Source: Mycobacterium paraffinicum
GTDB lineage: Bacteria > Actinomycetota > Actinomycetes > Mycobacteriales > Mycobacteriaceae
Assembly: GCF_001907675.1 (NCBI RefSeq)
Contig: NZ_MPNT01000014.1
Coordinates: 1 to 64,000 of the forward strand
Direction: 5' to 3'
Length of the DNA: 64,000 bases
Numbering within the stretch: the first letter of the stretch is position 1; each line of letters begins with the position of its first letter. Under the pieces are notes generated by a model. It did no database searches. It had not been told where the DNA came from and saw only the letters and a list, made by a program, of their open reading frames with translations. This document shows, in pieces, positions 27,855 through 36,087 of the stretch. Made by a program: the position numbers and the translations under genes.

Positions 27855-29225
27855 CTAGTCGCTGGTCACCGGAACGCGGGCCCGAAGGTCCGCGGCGATC
27901 AGCCGGGCGGCGGCGTTCTGCCAGTTGTGCAGCGAACGCTGCGGCACCTCGGTCACCAGCCACTGCCAGGCCTGCCGGGCGATCGGATCCAATCCCGCGG
28001 CGGTGGCGTTCTGCGCGTACGCGCGCACCCCGACGACGTAGGGGAAGTACAGCGAGTTGTAGTGGCGCCATTGGTCGGTGGTCCCGAAATCGCCGCCGTC
28101 GCGCGGTTTGAGCCGCCCGATCGCCTCGGCGAGAACCGCCTTGAGCTCGTTGGCCCGCTCCAGCGGATGGTCGGGCGCCCCCCGGGCGGCGAGCCGCTCG
28201 TCGATCACGGGCAGCGCGGTCAACGGGCTGGCGACCAGCTTGCTCAGGTCGGCGTAGTGCGTCAGGGCCCGGCGGGTGAGCCTGGCGAATGTGGCGTCGT
28301 CGACGTGGTCGAGCGGATGCACCGACCGCAACGGCAGCGCCGCCCCGGTGTTGCGCAGCGCCGCCCGATCCTCGCGTAGTGCAGGCGATCTGGAGAACGC
28401 CAGCCGGTCGAGAATCCCGGCCAGCGGGTCGGCGAGCACCTGCACGGCGATCGCGACGCCCAGGCTGGTGAACAACAGCACGGTGAGCGCGATCTGCGCG
28501 GCCCGGTCGTCACGGGTCAGCGCGAGGCCGATCAGCGCCTGGGCGCCGAACAACACCGCCACCGCCACCGATCCGGCGAACGAGCGAAGCATGTCGGCGC
28601 GCAACGCCTGGCCCTCGTCGAACGCGTCCCACAGGGCGACGGCGACCCCCAGGGAGAGGACGTCGATACTCGTCGACGCGAGCGCCACCCAGCTGGGCAC
28701 CAGACCCAGCGGAATGATCAGGATGGCGTTGCCCAGCGCGAAGAACAGGGTCGCGACGACGGCGAGCCCAATGGCCGACCGCGGCCGGCGAGGCTGCCGC
28801 AACGCGAAGGCCATCGCGCCGAAGGTGGACACCGAGATCGCCGCGAACATCACCCAGTGGCCCGAGCGCAGCGGCCCCTCGACGCCGCCGGCCAGCATCG
28901 CCCCGAACAGGGTCAGCGCCGCCACCCCGGCAACCAGCAGCACCTCTCGGGTGCGCGCCCTCGAGCCGTCGCTGGGCCGGGACAGCTCCACGAGCACGGC
29001 GAACCATGCCACGCCGGGGACGGCCACCAGGTAGATCTCGACGCGGCTCAGCAGGTGCGCGTACTCCGGGCTGACGGTCCGCACGGCGTCCAGCCCCACC
29101 ACGAACGCGAACCCGCACAGCCCGATCGCCGCCAGCACCAGGACCGGCTTACGTGGATCGCGAGCCAGCAGGTACAACCCCAGCCAGCCGCTCAGCGTGA
29201 ACACCACCGCCGACAGCGCAGCCAT
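27855..29225 (-). CDS. Polytopic membrane protein with soluble C-terminal domain
   Basis: The 456-residue product has an N-terminal membrane region of about eight to nine helices across residues 1-285 (AALSAVVFTLSGWLGLYLL; VEIYLVAVPGVAWFAVLVEL; VAVLFGAQALIGLALTRDD). It resembles the 7TM sensory N-termini of actinobacterial histidine kinases, but there is no kinase domain. The soluble tail (~300-456) is helical and has no recognised motif (FARLTRRALTHYADLSKLV; NSLYFPYVVGVRAYAQNA). A 56-bp repeat array begins 11 bp upstream of its ATG and therefore lies in its leader or promoter. The function is unknown. Confidence 0.75.
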   Translation of the reverse strand: MAALSAVVFTLSGWLGLYLLARDPRKPVLVLAAIGLCGFAFVVGLDAVRTVSPEYAHLLSRVEIYLVAVPGVAWFAVLVELSRPSDGSRARTREVLLVAGVAALTLFGAMLAGGVEGPLRSGHWVMFAAISVSTFGAMAFALRQPRRPRSAIGLAVVATLFFALGNAILIIPLGLVPSWVALASTSIDVLSLGVAVALWDAFDEGQALRADMLRSFAGSVAVAVLFGAQALIGLALTRDDRAAQIALTVLLFTSLGVAIAVQVLADPLAGILDRLAFSRSPALREDRAALRNTGAALPLRSVHPLDHVDDATFARLTRRALTHYADLSKLVASPLTALPVIDERLAARGAPDHPLERANELKAVLAEAIGRLKPRDGGDFGTTDQWRHYNSLYFPYVVGVRAYAQNATAAGLDPIARQAWQWLVTEVPQRSLHNWQNAAARLIAADLRARVPVTSD

Positions 29226-29236
29226 GAACCTAGTTT

Positions 29237-29460
29237 GTCACTTTTCCGATTCGTGCCGACCCGCCGCGCCCGGCTCCGCCGCGCTTGCGATCGTCACCTT
29301 TCCGATTCGTGCCGACCCGCCGCGCCCGGCTCCGCCGCGCTTGCGATCGTCACCTTTCCGATTCGTGCCGACCCGCCGCGCCCGGCTCCGCCGCGCTTGC
29401 GATCGTCACCTTTCCGATTCGTGCCGACCCGCCGCGCCCGGCTGCGCCGCGCTTGCGATC
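29237..29460. repeat. Four tandem copies of a 56-bp repeat (VNTR-like)
   Basis: The unit starts GTCACCTTTCCGATTCGTGC and ends CGCTTGCGATC. Copies begin at 29237, 29293, 29349 and 29405, exactly 56 bp apart, and a further GTCAC opens at 29461. Copies 2 and 3 are identical; copy 1 has T for C at unit position 6, and copy 4 has G for C in GGCTGCGCC. Because 56 is not a multiple of three, all frames look open but none is a gene. The array lies between the membrane-protein start (29225) and the prenyl synthase stop (29477). Confidence 0.95.
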
Positions 29461-29476
29461 GTCACTGCGGCACAGG

Positions 29477-30265
29477 CTACTTGCCGTACCTGCGGTGCCG
29501 CTGACTGTAGTCACGCAGCGCACGCAGAAAATCGACCCGGCGGAACGCGGGCCAGTGCGCCTCCGTGAACCACATCTCCGAATACGCGCTCTGCCACAAC
29601 AGGAACCCGGACAGGCGTTGCTCCCCCGACGTGCGGATGACCAGGTCGGGATCGGGTTGCCCGGAGGTGTAAAGGTTTTCGGAGATGCCGTCGACGGTGA
29701 CCGCGTCGATGAGCTCCTCGGCGGACGCACCGTTGGCGAGCTCCTTGCTCAGCAGCGCCCGCACCGCGTCGACGATCTCGCGACGGCCGCCATAACCGAC
29801 CGCGACGTTGACGTGGAACGGCGCCACGACGGGCGTCGACTCCACCGCGCCACGCAGCCGCCGGGCCGGCTCCTCGCCGAGCAACTCCAGATCGCCGACG
29901 GTGCGCACGCTCCAGCGGTTAGCCGGCGCGCAAATCTCCTCGACGACATCGGTGATGATTTCGATGAGCCCGGCCAGCTCTTCGGGATCGCGCTGCAGGT
30001 TCTCCGTGGACAGCAGGTAGACCGTGGTCATCTCGATGCCGGCCTCCTGGCACCAGCGCAGCATCTCGGCGATCTTCGCGGCGCCCATGCGGTAGCCGTA
30101 ACTGACGTCGGCGTAGCCGGCGTCGCGCGCCCACCGCCGGTTGCCGTCGCACAGGACCGCGATGTGGCGGGGTAGGTGGGATTTGGACGACGCCAGACCC
30201 TGCCGCAACCGCAGCTCGTAGACGCGATACAGCGGCTCTTTGAGACGCGGCGGGATGATTTCCAC
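29477..30265 (-). CDS. Short-chain Z-isoprenyl diphosphate synthase (Rv1086-like)
   Basis: The 262-residue product is a cis-prenyltransferase. The IPP/allylic site CDGNRRWARDAGYADVSYGY (~residue 38) has Cys and Arg where most UppS proteins read MDGNGRWA, a feature shared with M. tuberculosis Rv1086, which makes omega,E,Z-farnesyl diphosphate. VYLLSTENLQRDPEEL and PDLVIRTSGEQRLSGFLLWQ are the other signature blocks, and YSEMWFTEAHWP ends the active site. The product feeds decaprenyl phosphate synthesis for arabinogalactan. It diverges from the hemolysin III gene. Confidence 0.92.
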   Translation of the reverse strand: MEIIPPRLKEPLYRVYELRLRQGLASSKSHLPRHIAVLCDGNRRWARDAGYADVSYGYRMGAAKIAEMLRWCQEAGIEMTTVYLLSTENLQRDPEELAGLIEIITDVVEEICAPANRWSVRTVGDLELLGEEPARRLRGAVESTPVVAPFHVNVAVGYGGRREIVDAVRALLSKELANGASAEELIDAVTVDGISENLYTSGQPDPDLVIRTSGEQRLSGFLLWQSAYSEMWFTEAHWPAFRRVDFLRALRDYSQRHRRYGK

Positions 30266-30421
30266 GGAGACCCAGCCTACTGTGACCTACACCAAATTCC
30301 CCCCAGCCAATCCGGCGATCTCACCGCGTGCGGACACCACGGGCCGGTGGTTGCCGACTACTGTGGCGGGTAAGCAGCCCACTGGCAGTTTCCCGACCTG
30401 CACGACAAGGCCCCAGGAGAT

Positions 30422-31189
30422 ATGAGCAGCCAGACGAGCACACCCGCCAGCCCAGAGCGCGGAGCAGAGGCCATCACGCCCGGCAACACGGTCGAACAGC
30501 TTGTCGAAAGCGCGGCCAGCGTGTTGACCAAGCCCCGCATGCGCGGCTGGATCCACTTCTACTCGGCGTGGCTGGCGTTCATCACCGGCGCGACCCTGGT
30601 CTCGGTGTCCTGGGCCGCGTCCTCGCCGCGCGCCGGGCATTCGACGCTGGTCTACGCGGCGGCCACGGTGGCGATGTTCGCCGTGAGCGCCACCTATCAC
30701 CGGGTGCAGTGGAAATCCGACGCGGCCCGCAACGTGATGAAGCGGCTCGACCATTCGATGATCTTCGTGTTCATCGCCGGCAGCTACACGCCGTTCGCGC
30801 GGCTGGCCATGCCGCAGCAGACCGGGGTGGAGGTGCTGTGGATCGTGTGGGGCGGTGCGGCGGCAGGCATCCTGCTCAAGGTGTGCTGGCCGTCGGCGCC
30901 GCGCTGGCTGGGCGTGCCGCTGTACATCGTGCTGGGCTGGGTGGCCGTGTGGTTCTGCCCGACCATCCTGCACAAGGCGGGAGTGGCCGCGATGGTGCTG
31001 CTGGCCGTCGGCGGCGTGTTCTACAGCGTCGGCGGCATCTTCTACGCGCTGCGCTGGCCCGACCCGTGGCCCAGCACGTTCGGCTACCACGAGTTCTTCC
31101 ACGCCTTCACCGCCGTCGCGGCGATCCTGCACTACATCGCCATGTGGTTCGCGGTGTTCTATGTCGGCAACCAGGCGTGGCTGCACTGA
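30422..31189 (+). CDS. Hemolysin III / PAQR-family membrane protein
   Basis: The 255-residue product has a ~45-residue cytoplasmic N-terminus and seven membrane helices. PAQR metal-site motifs are present: [12 protein letters not shown] with its His, then [20 protein letters not shown] with Asp/His, and FHEFFHAF-like [16 protein letters not shown] near the C-terminus (His pair). Relatives (TrhA) influence membrane energetics and fluidity. Corresponds to Rv1085c. It converges with the ketosteroid isomerase gene five bases apart. Confidence 0.9.
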   Translation: MSSQTSTPASPERGAEAITPGNTVEQLVESAASVLTKPRMRGWIHFYSAWLAFITGATLVSVSWAASSPRAGHSTLVYAAATVAMFAVSATYHRVQWKSDAARNVMKRLDHSMIFVFIAGSYTPFARLAMPQQTGVEVLWIVWGGAAAGILLKVCWPSAPRWLGVPLYIVLGWVAVWFCPTILHKAGVAAMVLLAVGGVFYSVGGIFYALRWPDPWPSTFGYHEFFHAFTAVAAILHYIAMWFAVFYVGNQAWLH

Positions 31190-31194
31190 GCGGG

Positions 31195-31566
31195 CTAGGA
31201 GTGGCTGACGTCGGCCGCTGACCAGTAGGCCTTCATGTGGGCGACCTTGCCGTCCGCGTCGAACGCCATCACGTCGATCGGCTCGATGACCATGCGGTGC
31301 TCCCCCGCGACGATCGTCAGGCGGAAGTGGAAGGCCGCCTCGTTGCCGGCGACCCGCAGCGTCACCAGCTCGCACTCGCGCTGCACGTCATTGACCGCGG
31401 AGTAGAAGCCGTGGATCGCCTGGCGGCCGATGTGCACCTCGCCGCCGACGGGATCCTCGACCGTGGCGTCATCGGCATAGAGCTCGACCAGCTCGTCGGC
31501 GCCGCCCTTGGCGACCAGTTCGATGTAGCGGTTGACCGTGTCGGTGATGTGTTCGGCGCTCGGCAT
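31195..31566 (-). CDS. Canonical delta5-3-ketosteroid isomerase
   Basis: The 123-residue product aligns by eye with Comamonas/Pseudomonas steroid delta-isomerase over its whole length. Tyr14 and Asp38 are at the textbook positions (VNRYIELV; YADDATVEDPVGG), and the third catalytic Asp is Asp97 in EPIDVMAF, two positions earlier than Asp99. The set should isomerise 5-ene-3-ketosteroids to 4-ene-3-ketosteroids. I do not recall an orthologue between Rv1084 and Rv1085c, so this looks like a lineage-specific insertion. The start is the ATG at 31566. It could work downstream of the hydroxysteroid dehydrogenase at 11018. Confidence 0.85.
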   Translation of the reverse strand: MPSAEHITDTVNRYIELVAKGGADELVELYADDATVEDPVGGEVHIGRQAIHGFYSAVNDVQRECELVTLRVAGNEAAFHFRLTIVAGEHRMVIEPIDVMAFDADGKVAHMKAYWSAADVSHS

Positions 31567-31577
31567 GAAACGTCACG

Positions 31578-33590
31578 CTACCGTGGCGCCGCCAGCGCCC
31601 TCGCGAGGTCTTCGGCGGTGGCCACCGGCAAGTCGCACACCCGGCCGCGGCACACGTAGGCTGCGTCGGCGCCGCCCACCCGGTCGCGGCCCGCCAGCAG
31701 TGCCGACGAGTCCTTTTCACCGCCCACGACAATCGCCCCGCCGGGCGCCAGCCGTCGCGCCTCCGCCAGCAGCGGCGACCGCGACGGATCGCAGGCGACC
31801 GCGATCTGCAGCGGCCCCCGAACCGCCGCTTCCGCCACGGCCAGCCAGTGTCCCGCCGAACGCGGCGCGCGTTCCAGCAGCAGCGAATGCGCTCCGAGCG
31901 CCTCGGCCGCCGCCCGCAGGTACCGCTCCGCGCGCTCCCCGTCGACCAGATGCGCCGCGGTCAGCAGCGCCTCGGCGATCGAGGACGCCCCGGACGGGGT
32001 CGCGCCGTCCAGCGGGTCGGCGGGCCGCATCATCAGCCGCTCGGCGTCGTCGGCGGTGTCGAACCAGCGACCCGGTTGCTGCGGGTCGGCGAAGTGCCGC
32101 AGCGCGGTGTCGAGCAACTCGGTCGCGACCGTCAGCCAGGCGGCGTCGGCGTCCAGCTGGTAGAGCGCGAGCAGTCCGGTGGCCAGCATCGCGTGGTCCT
32201 CGAGGATGGCGGCGCTGTCGCCGACCACCCCGCCCAGGCTGGCCCGCCGCAGCCGCCCGTCGACGAGGTGCGAGCCCAGCAGCGTGGTCGCGCAGTCCCG
32301 CGCGGCCCGGGCGAGTTCGGGGTCGCCCAACGCGACGCTGGCCTCCGCCAGTGCGGTGATCGCCAGGCCGTTCCAGGACGTGACGACCTTGTCGTCGCGT
32401 CCGGGCTGGGGCCGGGTCAGGCGGGCGGCCAGCAGGGCGGCCCGGACCCGCTCCAGCCGTTGCGGGTCGTCGGGATCGGCGGGCAATTGCAGCACCGACG
32501 CTCCGTGCTCGAAGGTGCCGTCCGCGGTGACCGCGAAAACGGTTGCGGCCCAAGGCCCGTCGTTGGGACCAAGCGCTTCGGCGAGCTGCTCGGGCGTCCA
32601 GACATAAGTCGAGCCCTCGCGACCGTCGGCGTCGGCGTCCAGCGACGAGGTGAACACGGCGCCGTCGGCCAGATCGTCGAGCAGAAAGCGCGCGGTCTGG
32701 GCCGCGACCCGGCGCGCCAATGGGTCCCCGGTGCGCCGGGCCCAGTGCGCGTAGGCGCGCAGCAGCAACGCGTTGTCGTACAGCATCTTCTCGAAATGTG
32801 GCACCACCCAGGCGTCGTCGACGCTGTACCGGGCAAAACCGCCGGCGAGCTGGTCGTAGATGCCGCCGCGGGCCATCGCGTTGCCGGTGCGCACGACCGC
32901 GTCCAGCGCAGCCTGGAACCCGGTGCGCTCGTAATGGCGCAGCAGCGCCTCGAGAATCGCCGACGGCGGGAATTTGGGTGCGCCGCCGAAGCCGCCGCGC
33001 GCGGTGTCCTGGTCGTCGAGGACCGCGGCCACCGCGTGGTCGCACAACGCCGGCGCGACGTCCGGGCCGCCGGAGGGCAGGCCGGCCGCCATCGCACGCA
33101 ACTCGCCGGCGATCGCGTCGGACGCCTCCTCCACCTCGCCACGGCGCTGGCGCCAGGTGGCGGATACCGCCGAAAGGAGTTGCAGGAAGCCATCTTTCGG
33201 ATAATAGGTGCCGCAGAAGAAGGGCCTTCCGTCCGGCGTCAAGAAACACGTCATCGGCCAACCGCCGTGCCCGGTCAGCGCGACGGTGGCGTTCATGTAG
33301 ACGGCGTCGAGATCCGGGCGCTCCTCCCGGTCCACCTTGATGCAGACGAATCCGGCGTTCATGGCGGCGGCCACCTCGTCGTCCTCGAACGATTCGTGGG
33401 CCATGACGTGACACCAGTGGCAGGCCGCGTAGCCGATGGAAAGCAGGATCGGCACGTCGCGCTCGGCCGCGGCCGCCAGGGCCTGCGGGGTCCACTGCTG
33501 CCAGTGCACCGGGTTGTCGGCGTGCTGCCGAAGGTACGGGCTGGTGGCCAGCCCGAGGGTGTTCGTCGAGGCGGCGTCAGCCGGACTCAT
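31578..33590 (-). CDS. Thioredoxin-domain/DUF255 protein (SPATA20/YyaL-like)
   Basis: The 670-residue product has an N-terminal DUF255 thioredoxin-like domain: NTLGLATSPYLRQHADNPVHW, then GYAACHWCHVMAHESFED with a CxxC pair near residue 60, and VDREERPDLDAVYM. From ~residue 200 there is a long alpha/alpha-barrel (glycosidase-like six-hairpin) region with RGGIYDQLAGGFARYSVDDA and WVVPHFEKMLYDNALLL. The molecular function is unsettled in all organisms. The ATG at 33590 overlaps the preceding small gene by 14 bases. Corresponds to Rv1084. Confidence 0.9.
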   Translation of the reverse strand: MSPADAASTNTLGLATSPYLRQHADNPVHWQQWTPQALAAAAERDVPILLSIGYAACHWCHVMAHESFEDDEVAAAMNAGFVCIKVDREERPDLDAVYMNATVALTGHGGWPMTCFLTPDGRPFFCGTYYPKDGFLQLLSAVSATWRQRRGEVEEASDAIAGELRAMAAGLPSGGPDVAPALCDHAVAAVLDDQDTARGGFGGAPKFPPSAILEALLRHYERTGFQAALDAVVRTGNAMARGGIYDQLAGGFARYSVDDAWVVPHFEKMLYDNALLLRAYAHWARRTGDPLARRVAAQTARFLLDDLADGAVFTSSLDADADGREGSTYVWTPEQLAEALGPNDGPWAATVFAVTADGTFEHGASVLQLPADPDDPQRLERVRAALLAARLTRPQPGRDDKVVTSWNGLAITALAEASVALGDPELARAARDCATTLLGSHLVDGRLRRASLGGVVGDSAAILEDHAMLATGLLALYQLDADAAWLTVATELLDTALRHFADPQQPGRWFDTADDAERLMMRPADPLDGATPSGASSIAEALLTAAHLVDGERAERYLRAAAEALGAHSLLLERAPRSAGHWLAVAEAAVRGPLQIAVACDPSRSPLLAEARRLAPGGAIVVGGEKDSSALLAGRDRVGGADAAYVCRGRVCDLPVATAEDLARALAAPR

Positions 33591-33879
33591 CGCCGGGTCC
33601 CGGGGGCCGCTCCGGAGGCTTCGGTTGGCCCGGGATGTGCCCGTCATCGACCGCGTCGGTGCCCTCGTCGGCGGCCTGATCGGGCTCGGGATGCTTGGGG
33701 TCGAACGACTCGGGCACCTTCTTGAGCTGCCGGTTCATCGACCGAAGCAGCAACAGCGTGGCGATAAGCAGCAGCACGACGATCAGCAGGCCGATCGGGC
33801 TGGCCTTGCCGAAGTCGGGACCGGTGTGTTGCGGCGCGCCGTCCGCCAACGCGCTGGCCCTCGCGAAGAGGTGGTTCAC
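33577..33879 (-). CDS. Small single-pass membrane protein of the mca operon
   Basis: The 100-residue product has one membrane helix ([20 protein letters not shown], ~28-47) and a charged Pro/Asp-rich cytoplasmic tail ([19 protein letters not shown]). The GTG start at 33879 overlaps the mca stop by four bases (GTGA), and its own 3' end overlaps the DUF255 gene by 14 bases, so all three are translationally coupled. Corresponds to Rv1083. It may anchor or assist its neighbours; there is no direct evidence. Confidence 0.85.
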   Translation of the reverse strand: MNHLFARASALADGAPQHTGPDFGKASPIGLLIVVLLLIATLLLLRSMNRQLKKVPESFDPKHPEPDQAADEGTDAVDDGHIPGQPKPPERPPGPGDESG

Positions 33880-34748
33880 CCGTCACCCTCGATTCCGGCG
33901 AACAGGTCGTCCTCGGGTAGCCGGACGGGGACCCGCGAGCGCGCCAGCTCGAATTCCTCGGTCGGCCACAGCCGCTGCTGCCACTCGATGGGCGCGGCGA
34001 AGAAGTCGTGCTCCGGATCGATCTGGGTGGTGTGCGCCCGCAGCGCGTCGTCGCGCTGGCTGAAATACGCCGAGCATTCGACGCGCGTCGTCACCCTGGA
34101 CTCGAAGGGGTCGTGCGCGGCGTCCCAATGCTCGAGCCACTTCTTGAACGGGGGTTCCTGACCGCGTTTGACGGCCTCATCGTGCAGCAACTGCATCCGG
34201 GCCCGCAGGAACCCGTGGACGTAGTAGAGCTTGGACACCGTCCACGGCTCGCCCGCGTCCGGAAAACGCCGAAAATCGCCGGCCGCCTCGAAGGCGCCGA
34301 CCGAAACCTGGTGGCAGCGAATGTGATCGGGGTGCGGGTAGCCGCCGTTCTCGTCGTAGGTCGTCATCACGTGCGGGCGGAACTCGCGGACCACGCGGAC
34401 CAACGCCTCGACCGACTCCTCCAGCGGCACCAGCGCGAAGCATCCTTCCGGCAGCGGGGGCGGCGGGTCCCCCTGCGGCAAGCCGGAGTCGACGAAGCCG
34501 AGCCAGGTGTGCTCGACACCGAGGATCTCGGCGGCCTTCGCCATCTCGTCGCGGCGGATCTCGGCGATGTGGCCGTGCACCTCGGGCAGGTCCATCGCCG
34601 GGTTGAGAATGTCGCCGCGCTCACCGCCGGTCAGCGTCACCACCAGCACCCGGTGGCCCTCATCGGCGTAACGAGCGAGGGTGGCCGCGCCCTTGCTGGA
34701 CTCGTCGTCGGGGTGGGCGTGCACCGCCATCAACCGCAGCTCGCTCAC
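33876..34748 (-). CDS. mca: Mycothiol S-conjugate amidase
   Basis: The 290-residue product cleaves mycothiol adducts of electrophiles so that the mercapturic acid can be exported. It is a GlcNAc-PI deacetylase-fold zinc enzyme: [16 protein letters not shown] (residue ~9) holds the first His/Asp pair of zinc ligands, [13 protein letters not shown] the third His, and [15 protein letters not shown] is typical of Mca/MshB. It exceeds MshB-type features by its Mca-specific C-terminus. Start GTG at 34748. First gene of a three-gene coupled operon. Corresponds to Rv1082. Confidence 0.95.
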   Translation of the reverse strand: MSELRLMAVHAHPDDESSKGAATLARYADEGHRVLVVTLTGGERGDILNPAMDLPEVHGHIAEIRRDEMAKAAEILGVEHTWLGFVDSGLPQGDPPPPLPEGCFALVPLEESVEALVRVVREFRPHVMTTYDENGGYPHPDHIRCHQVSVGAFEAAGDFRRFPDAGEPWTVSKLYYVHGFLRARMQLLHDEAVKRGQEPPFKKWLEHWDAAHDPFESRVTTRVECSAYFSQRDDALRAHTTQIDPEHDFFAAPIEWQQRLWPTEEFELARSRVPVRLPEDDLFAGIEGDG

Positions 34749-34863
34749 GTGCCCCCTTGTCGGTCAACTGGTCGCCGGTTGCGAACCTATAATTCCAGTT
34801 CTTCAGATCGTTGCATGCCGCCGGCCAGCGTCCGGCAGCCGACCATCCAGGCATACCCACCAG

Positions 34864-35289
34864 ATGACCGAAACTTCCGCCCCACGTCCCGAGAGCCGCT
34901 ACGGGCGCTCCCGGGTGCCCCGGCGTTGGGTGATCGTCGGCCTGGGCGCACTGGTGGTCGCGGCCGGCCTGGTGATCGCCGTGGTCGGCTACCAGCGGCT
35001 GGGCACCAGCCCCGTGACCGGCACCCTGGCCGGCTATCGGCTGATCGACGACCAGACCGCGTCGGTAACGATCAGCGTGACGCGATCCGATCCGTCGCGG
35101 CCGGTGGACTGCATCGTGCGGGTCCGGGCGAAGGACGGCAGCGAGACGGGCCGGCGTGAGGTGCTGGTTCCCCCGTCCGAGGCGCCCACCGTGCAGTTGA
35201 CCACCACCGTCAAATCCAGCAAACCGCCGGTGATGGCCGACATCTATGGGTGTGGCACCGATGTGCCCGCATATCTGCGGCCGGCGTGA
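34864..35289 (+). CDS. DUF4307 single-pass membrane protein
   Basis: The product has 141 residues from the ATG at 34864 (the open frame extends upstream over the mca promoter). Its layout is a short basic N-terminus, one helix ([20 protein letters not shown], ~22-41), then a beta-rich extracytoplasmic domain ([40 protein letters not shown]). Two cysteines (DCIVR and YGCGTD) may form a disulfide. Corresponds to Rv1081c. It diverges from mca. Function unknown. Confidence 0.85.
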   Translation: MTETSAPRPESRYGRSRVPRRWVIVGLGALVVAAGLVIAVVGYQRLGTSPVTGTLAGYRLIDDQTASVTISVTRSDPSRPVDCIVRVRAKDGSETGRREVLVPPSEAPTVQLTTTVKSSKPPVMADIYGCGTDVPAYLRPA

Positions 35290-35343
35290 GCCCTCGACAA
35301 CAGCCGAACTGCGAATTTGGGTCATCTTTTGTTTGCGCGGTGG

Positions 35344-35380
35344 TAACATGGGTGAATGCACGGTTCCTGATGGGACCGTG
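35344..35380 (+). promoter_or_regulatory. greA promoter -10 and 5' stem-loop of the leader
   Basis: TAACAT (35344-35349) is a good -10 hexamer. The predicted start of transcription, about seven bases on, coincides with the left foot of a 13-bp stem: AATGCACGGTTCC (35355-35367), loop TGAT, GGGACCGTGTATT (35372-35384), with two G-U pairs. The mRNA would begin with this hairpin and then have about 125 further untranslated bases before the greA ATG. Confidence 0.5.
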
Positions 35381-35509
35381 TATTGCTGCATTATGGCCGT
35401 GAGCACAACGGATCGGCAGCGCTCGGGGAGAGAACCCGGATACCTCCGGCGGCGGGGTTTAACAGGCTTACGCGGTTACGCGAAACGACAATACGAGGAG
35501 CACGACGAG

Positions 35510-36004
35510 ATGACGGACACTTCGGTGACGTGGCTGACCCAGGAGTCACATGACCGGCTGAAGGCGGAGCTCGATCAATTGATCGCGAATCGTCCGGTCA
35601 TCGCCGCGGAGATCAACGACCGCCGGGAAGAAGGCGACCTGCGCGAGAACGGCGGCTACCACGCCGCCCGCGAAGAGCAGGGCCAGCAGGAGGCCCGCAT
35701 TCGCCAGCTGCAGGACCTGCTCAACAACGCCAAGGTCGGCGAGGCGCCCAAGCAGTCCGGCGTCGCGTTGCCCGGCTCGGTGGTGAAGGTCTACTACAAC
35801 GGCGACAAGTCGGACACCGAGACGTTTCTGATCGCCACCCGCCAGGAGGGCGTCAACGACGGCAAGCTCGAGGTGTACTCGCCCAACTCACCGCTGGGCG
35901 GCGCCCTGATTGACGCCAAGGTGGGCGAGACCCGCAGCTACGTCGTGCCCAACGGCAACACCGTCGAGGTCACGCTCGTCAGCGCGGAGCCCTACCACTC
36001 CTAG
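35510..36004 (+). CDS. greA: Transcription elongation factor GreA
   Basis: The 164-residue product is the same length as Rv1080c. The N-terminal coiled coil (residues ~10-80) carries [20 protein letters not shown], where the Asp/Glu pair at the coiled-coil tip stimulates backtracked-transcript cleavage in the RNA polymerase secondary channel. The C-terminal FKBP-like domain has [19 protein letters not shown]. The ATG at 35510 has GAGGAG about ten bases upstream. A long untranslated leader precedes it and a hairpin follows the stop. Confidence 0.96.
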   Translation: MTDTSVTWLTQESHDRLKAELDQLIANRPVIAAEINDRREEGDLRENGGYHAAREEQGQQEARIRQLQDLLNNAKVGEAPKQSGVALPGSVVKVYYNGDKSDTETFLIATRQEGVNDGKLEVYSPNSPLGGALIDAKVGETRSYVVPNGNTVEVTLVSAEPYHS

Positions 36005-36032
36005 TCTGCTCGCGATCCCCCCGCGAGCAGAC
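36004..36032 (+). terminator. Hairpin immediately after greA
   Basis: GTCTGCTCGCG (36004-36014) and CGCGAGCAGAC (36022-36032) form a perfect 11-bp stem with a 7-base loop ATCCCCC. It starts at the last base of the greA stop codon. There is no following T-run, as is common in mycobacteria. It lies before the convergent metB stop at 36088. Confidence 0.6.
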
Positions 36033-36087
36033 ATGAAATCGCACGCCACAGACCTGGCGCATGCGAGTTTGCGACTGCTCGCGGTGG

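Noticed and set aside
29197..29568. Open frames on the plus strand through the repeat array, giving repeated Arg/Pro-rich peptides
   Set aside because: The 56-bp period rotates the reading frame and contains no stop in any frame; there is no ribosome-binding site or coding bias.
31848..33725. Long plus-strand open frame opposite the DUF255 gene
   Set aside because: Antisense shadow of a well-conserved thioredoxin-domain gene.
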